A stretch of DNA of 64,000 nt from Leptodactylus fallax (lineage: Eukaryota; Chordata; Amphibia; Anura; Leptodactylidae), in the NCBI GenBank assembly GCA_947044405.1, contig CAMRHE010000646.1, forward strand, positions 186,001 to 250,000, given 5' to 3'. The notes beneath the pieces were generated by a model. It saw only the letters and a list, made by a program, of their open reading frames with translations. It searched no databases and was not told the origin of the DNA. Position 1 is the stretch's first letter. Each line of letters opens with the position of its first letter. Shown in pieces: positions 35,901-49,156 of this stretch. A program made the position numbers and the translations under genes.

Positions 35901-38900
35901 ATGTATAGTAATCATACATATAATGTCCTCTATCATACAGGGGATGTATAGTAATCATACATATAATGTCCTCTATCATACAGGGGATGTATAGTAATCG
36001 TACATATAATGTCCTCTATCATACAGGGGATGTATAGTAATCATACATATAATGTCCTCTATCATACAGGTGACATGTATAGTAATCATACATATAATGT
36101 CCTCTATCATACAGGTGATGTATAGTAATCGTACATATAATGTCCTCTATCATACAGGGGATGTATAGTAATCATACATATAATGTCCTCTATCATACAG
36201 GTGACATGTATAGTAATCATACATATAATGTCCTCTATCATACAGGGGATGTATAGTAATCATACATATAATGTCCTCTATCATACAGGGGATGTATAGT
36301 AATCATACATATAATGTCCTCTATCATACAGGTGACATGTATAGTAATCGTACATATAATGTCCTCTATCATACAGGAGATGTATAGTAATCGTACATAT
36401 AATGTCCTCTATCATACAGGGGATGTATAGTAATCGTACATATAATGTCCTCTATCATACAGGGGATGTATAGTAATCATACATATAATGTCCTCTATCA
36501 TACAGGGGATGTATAGTAATCATACATATAATGTCCTCTATCATACAGGGGATGTATAGTAATCATACATATAATGTCCTCTATCATACAGGGGATGTAT
36601 AGTAATCGTACATATAATGTCCTCTATCATACAGGGGATGTATAGTAATCATACATATAATGTCCTCTATCATACAGGGGATGTATAGTAATCGTACATA
36701 TAATGTCCTCTATCATACAGGGGATGTATAGTAATCATACATATAATGTCCTCTATCATACAGGGGATGTATAGTAATCGTACATATAATGTCCTCTATC
36801 ATACAGGTGACATGTATAGTAATCATACATATAATGTCCTCTATCATACAGGAGATGTATAGTAATCATACATATAATGTCCTCTATCATACAGGGGATG
36901 TATAGTAATCATACACATAATGTCCTCTATCATAAAGGGGATGTATAGTAATCATACATATAAAGTCCTCTATCATACAGGGGATGTATAGTAATCATAC
37001 ATATAATGTCCTCTATCATAGAGGGGATGTATAGTAATCATACATATAATGTCCTCTATCATACAGGGGATGTATAGTAATCGTACACATAATGTCCTCT
37101 ATCATACAGGGGATGTATAGTAATCATACATATAATGTCCTCTATCATACAGGGGATGTATAGTAATCATACATATAATGTCCTCTATCATACAGGGGAT
37201 GTATAGTAATCATACATATAATGTCCTCTATCATACAGGGGATGTATAGTAATCGTACATATAATGTCCTCTATCATACAGGGGATGTATAGTAATCGTA
37301 CATATAATGCCCTCTATCATACAGGTGACATGTATAGTAATCATACATATAATGTCCTCTATCATACAGGGGATGTATAGTAATCATACATATAATGTCC
37401 TCTATCATACAGGGGATGTATAGTAATCATACATATAATGTCCTCTATCATACAGGTGACATGTATAGTAATCGTACATATAATGTCCTCTATCATACAG
37501 GGGATGTATAGTAATCATACATATAATGTCCTCTATCATACAGGGGATGTATAGTAATCATACATATAATGTCCTCTATCATACAGGGGATGTATAGTAA
37601 TCATACATATAATGTCCTCTATCATACAGGTGACATGTATAGTAATCATACATATAATGTCCTCTATCATACAAGTGACATGTATAGTAATCGTACATAT
37701 AATGTCCTCTATCATACAGGGGATGTATAGTAATCATACATATAATGTCCTCTATCATACAGGGGATGTATAGTAATCATACATATAATGTCCTCTATCA
37801 TACAGGGGATGTATAGTAATCATACATATAATGTCCTCTATCATACAGGTGACATGTATAGTAATCGTTCATATAATGTCCTCTATCATACAGGTGACAT
37901 GTATAGTAATCATACATATAATGTCCTCTATCATACAGGGGATGTATAGTAATCATACATATAATGTCCTCTATCATACAGGGGATGTATAGTAATCATA
38001 CATATAATGTCCTCTATCATACAGGTGACATGTATAGTAATCATACATATAATGTCCTCTATCATACAGGTGACATGTATAGTAATCGTACATATAATGT
38101 CCTCTATCATACAGGGGATGTATAGTAATCATACATATAATGTCCTCTATCATACAGGGGATGTATAGTAATCATACATATAATGTCCTCTATCATACAG
38201 GGGATGTATAGTAATCGTACATATAATGTCCTCTATCATACAGGGGATGTATAGTAATCGTACATATAATGTCCTCTATCATACAGGGGATGTATAGTAA
38301 TCGTACATATAATGTCCTCTATCATACAGGAGATGTATAGTAATCGTACATATAATGTCCTCTATCATACAGGGGATGTATAGTAATCATACATATAATG
38401 CCCTCTATCATACAGGGGATGTATAGTAATCGTACATATAATGTCCTCTATCATACAGGTGACATGTATAGTAATCATACATATAATGTCCTCTATCATA
38501 CAGGTGACATGTATAGTAATCATACATATAATGTCCTCTATCATACAGGGGATGTATAGTAATCGTACATATAATGTCCTCTATCATACAGGGGATGTAT
38601 AGTAATCATACATATAATGTCCTCTATCATACAGGGGATGTATAGTAATCGTACATATAATGTCCTCTATCATACAGGGGATGTATAGTAATCATACATA
38701 TAATGTCCTCTATCATACAGGGGATGTATAGTAATCATACATATAATGTCCTCTATCATACAGGGGATGTATAGTAATCATACATATAATGTCCTCTATC
38801 ATACAGGGGATGTATAGTAATCGTACATATAATGTCCTCTATCATACAGGTGACATGTATAGTAATCGTACATATAATGTCCTCTATCATACAGGAGATG

Positions 38901-39124
38901 TATAGTAATCATACATATAATGTCCTCTATCATACAGGGGATGTATAGTAATCATACATATAATGTCCTCTATCATACAGGAGATGTATAGTAATCATAC
39001 ATATAATGTCCTCTATCATACAGGTGACATGTATAGTAATCGTACATATAATGTCCTCTATCATACAGGAGATGTATAGTAATCATACATATAATGTCCT
39101 CTATCATACAGGAGATGTATAGTA
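32948..39124. repeat. 43/45-bp minisatellite, first array, about 142 copies
   Basis: Units contain ATGTATAGTAATCATACATA then TAATGTCCTCTATCATACAG, ending GGG (43 bp) or GTGAC (45 bp). The ATCATACAT/ATCGTACAT variation is the main substitution. This is one of the longest homogeneous arrays in the window. The same unit forms a second array at 51968-53122. Confidence 0.98.
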
Positions 39125-39639
39125 GCAGGTGCAGATCTTCAGTAATAATGCGCAGTGTGAACATATCCTTAGGTTTTTCCTGGTAACGAGGTCAGTAATG
39201 AGACTGGGATTAATCAGTCTGTCACTTACCTATTGGTCAGGGCCCCAGTGGCCCCAGCACTGACTGCAGATATATCAGGTATCCCGGACACCGCCCTTAT
39301 GAAACACAACAGAACCGCAGGGTGTGAACAAGCCCCGCACCTACCTCCAGGTATCACCATCCTCATGGCCAGCACCACAGCGCCCCCTGGTGTCCAGCGT
39401 TGGAGCTCTCCTGGCCTTCTCCTGTGGACTGCACTGCCACCTGGTGCCGGCTCCTGGGATTGCCTTTCCTCCTGGTGTCCTGCAGGATTTCTATCCACAG
39501 AAAGTTATTACCAAGTTTCCAGAAATAACAGTCAGAAAACTCAGTAGGCGGAGCCAGTGACAAGAACAAGAGAGGTGTGGCCACAGGACACTTAAAGGGG
39601 AACTCCACACAAGAGGTGAGAGGTGAAGAAAGCATACCT
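39125..39639. other. Unique spacer with MITE-like end and CTCF-type motif
   Basis: At about 39158-39180, GCAGTGTGAACATATCCTTAG resembles the end of a frog MITE. At 39378-39392, CAGCGCCCCCTGGTG reads on the minus strand as CACCAGGGGGCGCTG, an excellent match to the CTCF core. No gene recognised. Confidence 0.4.
39378..39392 (-). promoter_or_regulatory. CTCF-type core motif
   Basis: The minus strand reads CACCAGGGGGCGCTG, matching the CTCF core consensus CCASYAGRKGGCRSY at 14 of 15 positions when extended by one base on each side. It sits 250 bp before an array whose units begin with a similar CCACCAGGGGG word. Occupancy is not known. Confidence 0.5.
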
Positions 39640-42600
39640 ATGTATTACACATCTCCTCCAGCAGGGGGGGCTCTGTACATGTGTATTACACATTTCCTCC
39701 AGCAGAGGGGGCTCTGTACATGTGTATTATACATCTCCTCCAGCAGGGGGGCTCTGTACACGTGTATTACACATCTCCTCCACCAGGGGGGGGGGCTCTG
39801 TACACGTGTATTATACATCTCCTCCACCAGGGGGGGCTCTGTACACGTGTATTATACATCTCCTCCACCAGGGGGGGCTCTGTACACGTGTATTACACAT
39901 CTCCTCCACCAGGGGGGGGAGGCTCTGTACACGTGTATTATACATCTCCTCCACCAGGGGGGGCTCTGTACACGTGTATTATACATCTCCACCAGGGGGG
40001 GCTCTGTACACGTGTATTACACATCTCCTCCACCAGGGGGGGCTCTGTACACGTGTATTATACATCTCCTCCACCAGGGGGGCGCTGTACACGTGTATTA
40101 TACATCTCCTCCACCAGGGGGGCTCTGTACACGTGTATTATACATCTCCTCCACCAGGGGGGGCTCTGTACACGTGTATTATACATCTCTTCCACCAGGG
40201 GGGGGCTCTGTACACGTGTATTATAAATCTCCTCCACCAGAGGGGGCTCTGTACACGTGTATTATACATCTCCTCCACCAGGGGGGGGCTCTGTACACTT
40301 GTATTATACATTTCCTCCACCAGGGGGGGCTCTGTACACGTGTATTATACATCTCCTCCAGCAGGGGGGCTCTGTACACGTGTATTATACATCTCCAGCA
40401 GGGGGGGGGGGGCTCTGTACACGTGTATTATACATCTCCTCCAGCAGGGGGGGCTCTGTACACGTGTATTATACATTTCCTCCAGCAGAGGGGGCTCTGT
40501 ACACGTGTATTATACATCTCCTCCAGCAGGGGGGGGCTCTGTACACGTGTATTATACATCTCCTCCACCAGGGGGGTCTCTGTACACGTGTATTATACAT
40601 CTCCTCCACCAGGGGGGCGCTGTACACGTGTATTATACATCTCCTCCACCAGGGGGGGCTCTGTACACGTGTATTATACATCTCCTCCACCAGGGGGGGC
40701 GCTGTACACGTGTATTATACATCTCCTCCAGCAGGGGGGCTCTGTACACGTGTATTATACATCTCCTCCACCAGGGGGGGCTCTGTACACGTGTATTATA
40801 CATCTCCTCCACCAGGGGGGCTCTGTACACGTGTATTACACATCTCCTCCACCAGGGGGGCTCTGTACACGTGTATTATACATCTCCTCCACCAGGGGGG
40901 GCTCTGTACACGTGTATTATACATCTCCTCCAGCAGGGGGGGGCTCTGTACACGTGTATTATACATCTCCTCCACCAGGGGGGGCTCTGTACACGTGTAT
41001 TATACATCTCCTCCACCAGGGGGGGCTCTGTACACGTGTATTATACATCTCCTCCACCAGGGGGGCTCTGTACACGTGTATTATACATCTCCTCCACCAG
41101 GGGGGGCTCTGTACACGTGTATTATACATCTCCTCCACCAGGGGGGGCTCTGTACACGTGTATTATACATCTCCTCCACCAGGGGGGGCTCTGTACACGT
41201 GTATTATACATCTCCTCCAGCAGGGGGGGCTCTGTACACGTGTATTATACATCTCCTCCACCAGGGGGGGCTCTGTACACGTGTATTATACATCTCCTCC
41301 AGCAGGGGGGGCTCTGTACACATGTATTATACATCTCCTCCAGCAGGGGGGGCTCTGTACACGTGTATTATACATCTCCTCCACCAGGGGGGATCTGTAC
41401 ACGTGTATTATACATCTCCTCCACCAGGGGGGCTCTGTACACGTGTATTACACATCTCCTCCACCAGGGGGGCTCTGTACACGTGTATTATAGATCTCCT
41501 CCACCAGGGGGGGCTCTGTACACGTGTATTATACATCTCCTCCAGCAGGGGGGGGGCTCTGTACACGTGTATTATACATCTCCTCCACCAGGGGGGGCTC
41601 TGTACACGTGTATTATACATCTCCTCCACCAGGGGGGCTCTGTACACGTGTATTATACATCTCCTCCACCAGGGGGGCTCTGTACACGTGTATTATACAT
41701 CTCCTCCAGCAGGGGGGCTCTGTACACGTGTATTATACATCTCCTCCAGCAGGGGGGCTCTGTACACGTGTATTATACATCTCCTCCACCAGGGGGGGCT
41801 CTGTACATGTGTATTATACATCTCCTCCAGCAGGGGGGGCTCTGTACACGTGTATTATACATCTCCTCCAGCAGGGGGGGCTCTGTACACGTGTATTATA
41901 CATCTCCTCCACCAGGGGGGCTCTGTACATGTGTATTATACATCTCCTCCAGCAGGGGGGCTCTGTACACGTGTATTATACATCTCCTCCAGCAGGGGGA
42001 GCTCTGTACACGTGTTTTATACATCTCCTCCACCAGGGGGGGCTCTGTACACGTGTATTATACATCTCCTCCACCAGGGGGGCTCTGTACACGTGTATTA
42101 TACATCTCCTCCAGCAGGGGGGCTCTGTACACGTTTATTACACATCTCCTCCACCAGGGGGGGCTCTGTACACGTGTATTATACATCTCCTCCACCAGAG
42201 GGGGCTCTGTACACGTTTATTACACATCTCCTCCAGCAGGGGGGGGGGGGCTCTGTACACGTGTATTATACATCTCCTCCACCAGAGGGGGCTCTGTACA
42301 CGTTTATTACACATCTCCTCCAGCAGGGGGGGGGGGGCTCTGTACACGTGTATTATACATCTCCTCCAGCAGGGGGGCTCTGTACATGTGTATTATACAT
42401 CTCCTCCACCAGGGGGGGGGGGCTCTGTACACGTGTATTATACATCTCCTCCAGCAGGGGGGCTCTGTACACGTGTATTATATATCTCCTCCAGCAGGGG
42501 GGGCTCTGTACACGTGTATTATACATCTCCTCCAGCAGGGGGGGCTCTGTACACGTGTATTATACATCTCCTCCACCAGAGGGGGCTCTGTACACGTGTA

Positions 42601-45600
42601 TTATACATCTCCTCCACCAGGGGGGGGGGCTCTGTACACGTGTATTATACATCTCCTCCAGCAGGGGGGGGAGGCTCTGTACACGTGTATTATACATCTC
42701 CTCCACCAGGGGGGGCTCTGTACACGTGTATTATACATCTCCTCCAGCATGGGGGGCTCTGTACACGTGTATTATACATCTCCTCCACCAGGGGGGCTCT
42801 GTACACGTGTATTATACATCTCCTCCACCAGGGGGGACTCTGTACACGTGTATTATACATCTCCTCCACCAGGGGGGATCTGTACACGTGTATTATACAT
42901 CTCCTCCAGCAGGGGGGCTCTGTACACGTGTATTATACATCTCCTCCACCAGGGGGGGCTCTGTACATGTGTATTATACATCTCCTCCAGCAGGGGGGGC
43001 TCTGTACACGTGTATTATACATCTCCTCCAGCAGGGGGGGCTCTGTACACGTGTATTATACATCTCCTCCACCAGGGGGGGCTCTGTACATGTGTATTAT
43101 ACATCTCCTCCAGCAGGGGGGCTCTGTACACGTGTATTATACATCTCCTCCAGCAGGGGGAGCTCTGTACACGTGTTTTATACATCTCCTCCACCAGGGG
43201 GGCTCTGTACACGTGTATTATACATCTCCTCCACCAGGGGGGCTCTGTACACGTGTATTATACATCTCCTCCAGCAGGGGGGGCTCTGTACACGTTTATT
43301 ACACATCTCCTCCACCAGGGGGGCTCTGTACACGTGTATTATACATCTCCTCCACCAGAGGGGGCTCTGTACACGTTTATTACACATCTCCTCCAGCAGG
43401 GGGGGGGGGGGGGGGGCTCTGTACACGTGTATTATACATCTCCTCCACCAGAGGGGGCTCTGTACACGTTTATTACACATCTCCTCCAGCAGGGGGGGGG
43501 GCTCTGTACACGTGTATTATACATCTCCTCCAGCAGGGGGGGCTCTGTACATGTGTATTATACATCTCCTCCACCAGGGGGGGGGGGGCTCTGTACACGT
43601 GTATTATACATCTCCTCCAGCAGGGGGGGCTCTGTACACGTGTATTATACATCTCCTCCACCAGGGGGGGCTCTGTACACGTGTATTATACATCTCCTCC
43701 ACCAGGGGGGCTCTGTACACGTGTATTATACATCTCCTCCAGCAGGGGGGCTCTGTACACGTGTATTATACATCTCCTCCAGCAGGGGGGCTCTGTACAC
43801 GTGTATTATACATCTCCTCCACCAGAGGGGGCTCTGTACACGTGTATTATACATCTCCTCCACCAGGGGGGGGGGGCTCTGTACACGTGTATTATACATC
43901 TCCTCCAGCAGGGGGGGGAGGCTCTGTACACGTGTATTATACATCTCCTCCACCAGGGGGGGCTCTGTACACGTGTATTATACATCTCCTCCAGCATGGG
44001 GGGGCTCTGTACACGTGTATTATACATCTCCTCCACCAGGGGGGGCTCTGTACACGTGTATTATACATCTCCTCCACCAGGGGGGGCTCTGTACACGTGT
44101 ATTATACATCTCCTCCACCAGGGGGGCTCTGTACACGTGTATTATACATCTCCTCCAGCAGGGGGGGGGGGGCTCTGTACACGTGTATTATACATCTCCT
44201 CCAGCAGGGGGGGCTCTGTACACGTGTATTATACATCTCCTCCAGCAGGGGGGCTCTGTACACGTGTATTATACATCTCCTCCACCAGGGGGGGCTCTGT
44301 ACACGTTTATTACACATCTCCTCCACCAGAGGGGGCTCTGTACACGTGTAATATACATCTCCTCCAGCAGGGGGGGCTCTGTACACGTGTATTATACATC
44401 TCCTCCACCAGGGGGGCTCTGTACACGTGTATTATACATCTCCTCCAGCAGGGGGGGCTCTGTACACGTGTATTATACATCTCCTCCAGCAGGGGGGCTC
44501 TGTACACGTGTATTATACATCTCCTCCACCAGCGGGGGGCTCTGTACACGTGTATTATACATCTCCTCCACCAGGGGGGGCTCTGTACACGTTTATTACA
44601 CATCTCCTCCAGCAGGGGGGGGGGGGCTCTGTACATGTGTATTATACATCTCCTCCACCAGGGGGGACTCTGTACACGTGTATTATACATCTCCTCCACC
44701 AGGGGGGATCTGTACACGTGTATTATACATCTCCTCCAGCAGGGGGGGCTCTGTACACGTGTATTATACATCTCCTCCTCCAGGGGGGGCTCTGTACACG
44801 TGTATTATACATCTCCTCCACCAGGGGGGCTCTGTACATGTGTGTTATACATCTCCTCCACCAGGGGGGGGCTCTGTACACGTTTATTACACATCTCCTC
44901 CACCAGGGGGGCTCTGTACACGTTTATTACACATCTCCTCCACCAGGGGGGGCTCTGTACACGTTTATTACACATCTCCTCCAGCAGGGGGGGCTCTGTA
45001 CACGTGTATTATACATCTCCTCCAGCAGGGGGAGCTCTGTACACGTGTATTATACATCTCCTCCACCAGGGGGGCTCTGTACACGTGTATTATACATCTC
45101 CTCCACCAGGGGGGGCTCTGTACACGTTTATTACACATCTCCTCCACCAGGGGGGGCTCTGTACCCGTGTATTATACATCTCCTCCACCGGGGGGGGGGC
45201 TCTGTACACGTGTATTATACATCTCCTCCACCAGGGGGGGCTCTGTACACGTGTATTATACATCTCCTCCAGCAGGGGGGGCTCTGTACACGTGTATTAC
45301 ACATCTCCTCCACCAGGGGGGCAGGGGGGGCTCTGTACACGTGTATTATACATCTCCTAAACCAGAGGGGGCTCTGTACACGTTTATTACACATCTCCTC
45401 CAGCAGGGGGGGGGGGGGGGGGCTCTGTACACGTGTATTATACATCTCCTCCACCAGAGGGGGCTCTGTACACGTTTATTACACATCTCCTCCAGCAGGG
45501 GGGGGGGGGCTCTGTACACGTGTATTATACATCTCCTCCAGCAGGGGGGGCTCTGTACATGTGTATTATACATCTCCTCCACCAGGGGGGGGGGGCTCTG

Positions 45601-48377
45601 TACACGTGTATTATACATCTCCTCCAGGAGCGGGGGGCTCTGTACACGTGTATTATACATCTCCTCCAGCAGGGGGGGCTCTGTACACGTGTATTATACA
45701 TCTCCTCCAGCAGGGGGGGCTCTGTACACGTGTATTATACATCTCCTCCACCAGAGGGGGCTCTGTACACGTGTATTATACATCTCCTCCACCAGGGGGG
45801 GGGGGCTCTGTACACGTGTATTATACATCTCCTCCAGCAGGGGGGGGGAGGCTCTGTACACGTGTATTATACATCTCCTCCACCAGGGGGGACTCTGTAC
45901 ACGTGTATTATACATCTCCTCCAGCATGGGGGGCTCTGTACACGTGTATTATACATCTCCTCCACCAGGGGGGCTCTGTACACGTGTATTATACATCTCC
46001 TCCACCAGGGGGGGCTCTGTACACGTGTATTATACATCTCCTCCACCAGGGGGGGCTCTGTACACGTGTATTATACATCTCCTCCAGCAGGGGGGGGGGG
46101 CTCTGTACACGTGTATTATACATCTCCTCCAGCAGGGGGGGCTCTGTACACGTGTATTATACATCTCCTCCACCAGAGGGGGCTCTGTACACGTGTAATA
46201 TACATCTCCTCCAGCAGGGGGGGCTCTGTACACGTGTATTATACATCTCCTCCACCAGGGGGGCTCTGTACACGTGTATTATACATCTCCTCCAGCAGGG
46301 GGGCTCTGTACACGTGTATTATACATCTCCTCCAGCAGGGGGGGCTCTGTACACGTGTATTATACATCTCCTCCACCAGCGGGGGGCTCTGTACACGTGT
46401 ATTATACATCTCCTCCACCAGGGGGGGCTCTGTACACGTTTATTACACATCTCCTCCAGCAGGGGGGGGGGGCTCTGTACATGTGTATTATACATCTCCT
46501 CCACCAGGGGGGACTCTGTACACGTGTATTATACATCTCCTCCACCAGGGGGATCTGTACACGTGTATTATACATCTCCTCCAGCAGGGGGGGCTCTGTA
46601 CACGTGTATTATACATCTCCTCCTCCAGGGGGGGCTCTGTACACGTGTATTATACATCTCCTCCACCAGGGGGGGCTCTGTACATGTGTGTTATACATCT
46701 CCTCCACCAGGGGGGGCTCTGTACACGTTTATTACACATCTCCTCCACCAGGGGGGCTCTGTACACGTTTATTACACATCTTCTCCACCAGGGGGGCTCT
46801 GTACACGTTTATTACACATCTCCTCCAGCAGGGGGGGCTCTGTACACGTGTATTATACATCTCCTCCAGCAGGGGGAGCTCTGTACACGTGTATTATACA
46901 TCTCCTCCACCAGGGGGGGCTCTGTACACGTGTATTATACATCTCCTCCACCAGGGGGGCTCTGTACACGTTTATTACACATCTCCTCCACCAGGGGGGC
47001 TCTGTACACGTGTATTATACATCTCCTCCAGCAGGGGGGCTCTGTACACGTGTATTACACATCTCCTCCACCAGGGGGGCAGGGGGGGCTCTGTACACGT
47101 GTATTATACATCTCCTAAACCAGAGGGGGCTCTGTACACGTTTATTACACATCTCCTCCACCAGGGGGGCTCTGTACACGTGTATTATACATCTCCTCCA
47201 CCAGGGGGGGCTCTGTACACGTGTATTACACATCTCCTCCACCAGAGGGGGCTCTGTACATGTGTATTATACATCTCCTCCACCGGGGGGGCTCTGTACA
47301 CGTGTATTATACATCTCCTCCACCAGAGGGGGCTCTGTACACGTGTATTACACATCTCCTCCAGCAGGGGGGGGGGGGCTCTGTACACGTGTATTATACA
47401 TCTCCTCCAGCAGGGGGGGCTCTGTACACGTGTATTATACATCTCCTCCAGCAGGGGGGGGGCTCTGTACACGTGTATTATACATCTCCTCCACCAGGGG
47501 GGGCTCTGTACACGTGTATTATACATCTCCTCCAGCAGGGGGGGGGGCTCTGTACACGTGTATTACACATCTCCTCCAGCAGGGGGGGCTCTGTACACGT
47601 GTATTATACATCTCCTCCAGCAGGGGGGAGCTCTGTACACGTGTATTATACATCTCCTCCACCATGGGGGGCTCTGTACACGTGTATTATACATCTCCTC
47701 CAGCAGGGGGGCTCTGTACACGTGTATTATACATCTCCTCCAGCAGGGGGGGCTCTGTACACGTGTATTATACATCTCCAGCAGGGGGGGGGGGGCTCTG
47801 TACACGTGTATTATACATCTCCTCCAGCAGGGGGGGCTCTGTACACGTGTATTATACATCTCCTCCAGCAGGGGGGGCTCTGTACACGTGTATTATACAT
47901 CTCCTCCACCAGGGGGGGATCTGTACACGTGTATTATACATCTCCTCCACCAGGGGGGGGCTCTGTACACGTGTATTACACATCTCCTCCACCAGGGGGG
48001 GCTCTGTACACGTGTATTATACATCTCCTCCACCAGGGGGGCTCTGTACACGTGTATTATACATCTCCTCCAGCAGGGGGGGGGGCTCTGTACACGTGTA
48101 TTATACATCTCCTCCAGCAGGGGGGGCTCTGTACACGTGTATTATACATCTCCTCCACCAGGGGGGCTCTGTACACGTGTATTACACATCTCCTCCACCA
48201 GGGGGGGCTCTGTACACGTGTATTATACATCTCCTCCAGCAGGGGGGGCTCTGTACACGTGTATTATACATCTCCTCCACCAGAGGGGGCTCTGTACACG
48301 TTTATTACACATCTCCTCCAGCAGGGGGGGGGGGGGCTCTGTACACGTGTATTATACATCTCCTCCAGCAGGGGGGG
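39640..48377. repeat. 40-44-bp minisatellite, about 200 copies, reaching the IBA57 promoter
   Basis: Units contain GCTCTGTACACGTGTATTAT then ACATCTCCTCCACCAG and a G run of 5 to about 18, which makes the unit length vary. Most units carry the palindrome TACACGTGTA with a CACGTG E-box and a CCACCAGGGGG or CCAGCAGGGGG word. Markers such as GTGTAATATACATC, CCAGCGGGGGGCTC and CTCCTCCTCCAGGG recur about 1.85 kb apart (44346/46195, 44529/46377, 44772/46619), showing a higher-order duplication. The last unit ends at about 48377, roughly 75 bases before the IBA57 ATG. Open frames of up to about 2,190 codons are repeat artefacts. Confidence 0.98.
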
Positions 48378-48452
48378 CGCGGGCAGGGACCGTTGCGTCA
48401 CGTGCTCATATATGACGTCACACACAGCGGTAACCAGCAGCGCGCTGTCAGG
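48378..48452 (+). promoter_or_regulatory. IBA57: IBA57 promoter/5' UTR region
   Basis: A short GC-rich stretch squeezed between the end of the large minisatellite and the IBA57 start. It contains TCACGTG (E-box) at 48398-48404 and a perfect palindromic CRE, TGACGTCA, at 48413-48420. No TATA box is evident, fitting a housekeeping-type CpG-rich promoter. Confidence 0.6.
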
Positions 48453-48683
48453 ATGAGGCCGCGGTTTCTCTCCCCCGCTCCTCCGGCCTTGGTTCCGCCG
48501 CTTCAGCAGCGCTTGTTTCCCGCTGGCCGAGCTCCGGAGTCTGCTCCGACTCCGCGGCCCGAACCCCCGGAGCTTCGTGCAGGGACTGATCACTAATGAC
48601 GCGGAGCAGCTGAAGGACGGCGCCATGTACGCGCACCTCCTGAACGTGCAGGGGAGGAGCCTGTACGACGTTATGCTGTACAG
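48453..48683 (+). CDS. IBA57: IBA57 exon 1 (start to splice donor), with an apparent one-base frame break
   Basis: IBA57 is a mitochondrial folate-fold (GcvT-like) protein that acts with ISCA1/ISCA2 in making 4Fe-4S clusters for lipoyl synthase, aconitase and other enzymes. From 48457 to 48683 the frame encodes residues like ACFPLAELRSLLRLRGPN, then LITND, YAHLLNVQGRSLYDV and LY, matching the N-terminal half of vertebrate IBA57. The exon ends at CAG|GTACGT (donor 48684), phase 2. The only nearby ATG (48453) is in the adjacent frame. The conserved frame has a TGA at 48454-48456 and no ATG before the conserved block. Skipping one base between about 48468 and 48480, for example in the CCCCC run, would join ATG and conserved frame with an Arg-rich, presequence-like N terminus. 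Either a sequencing indel, a real mutation, or an unrecognised upstream start. Confidence 0.85.
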
Positions 48684-49156
48684 GTACGTGCTGACGTAAC
48701 TGAGGGCACGTAGGCCGGGAGCCGCCATGCTTATTACTCCTGGCAGACGTCCATGATAGTTTAGTTTGTGATGTAGATGATGTAACTGTGACGTAATGAG
48801 GGGGAAGGGTTGTAGAGGACGTGATAGCAGATGATGTCATAATGGAAGTGAAGTGATAGCAGATGATGTAATAAAGTGATGGAGAATTTTTGCCAGAGAT
48901 GCGTCAAGATGGTGAAGTTGTGGCCCCTTAGCAACCAGTTACTAGAAAGTGAAAGCTGTGTCCTCACTGGTTGCTGTGAAAGTGGATGTCATTGCCCCAA
49001 TATACAGTGTCTTGTCCATAGTGATGGCGTTGTCTGAGAGCCAGTAGAGACCAGAAAGAAAGGGTTAAAGTATGGCTGCCTGTGTTGTGGAAACACTAGG
49101 TGGCGCTGCCTAGACTTCAGGTATGTTAGCTCTGCAGTCCAGCAGGCTCCCCCCAG

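Noticed and set aside
32948..39124. Array of splice acceptors (each unit has TATCATACAG)
   Set aside because: The units lack a strong pyrimidine tract before CAG, so they are unlikely to act as acceptors.
39623..48596. Stop-free frames of about 1,280-2,191 codons on the + strand
   Set aside because: They follow the 40-44-bp repeat in three frames at once, with frame changes caused by G-run length, and run past the IBA57 ATG in wrong frames. No start context, domain or codon bias supports a protein.
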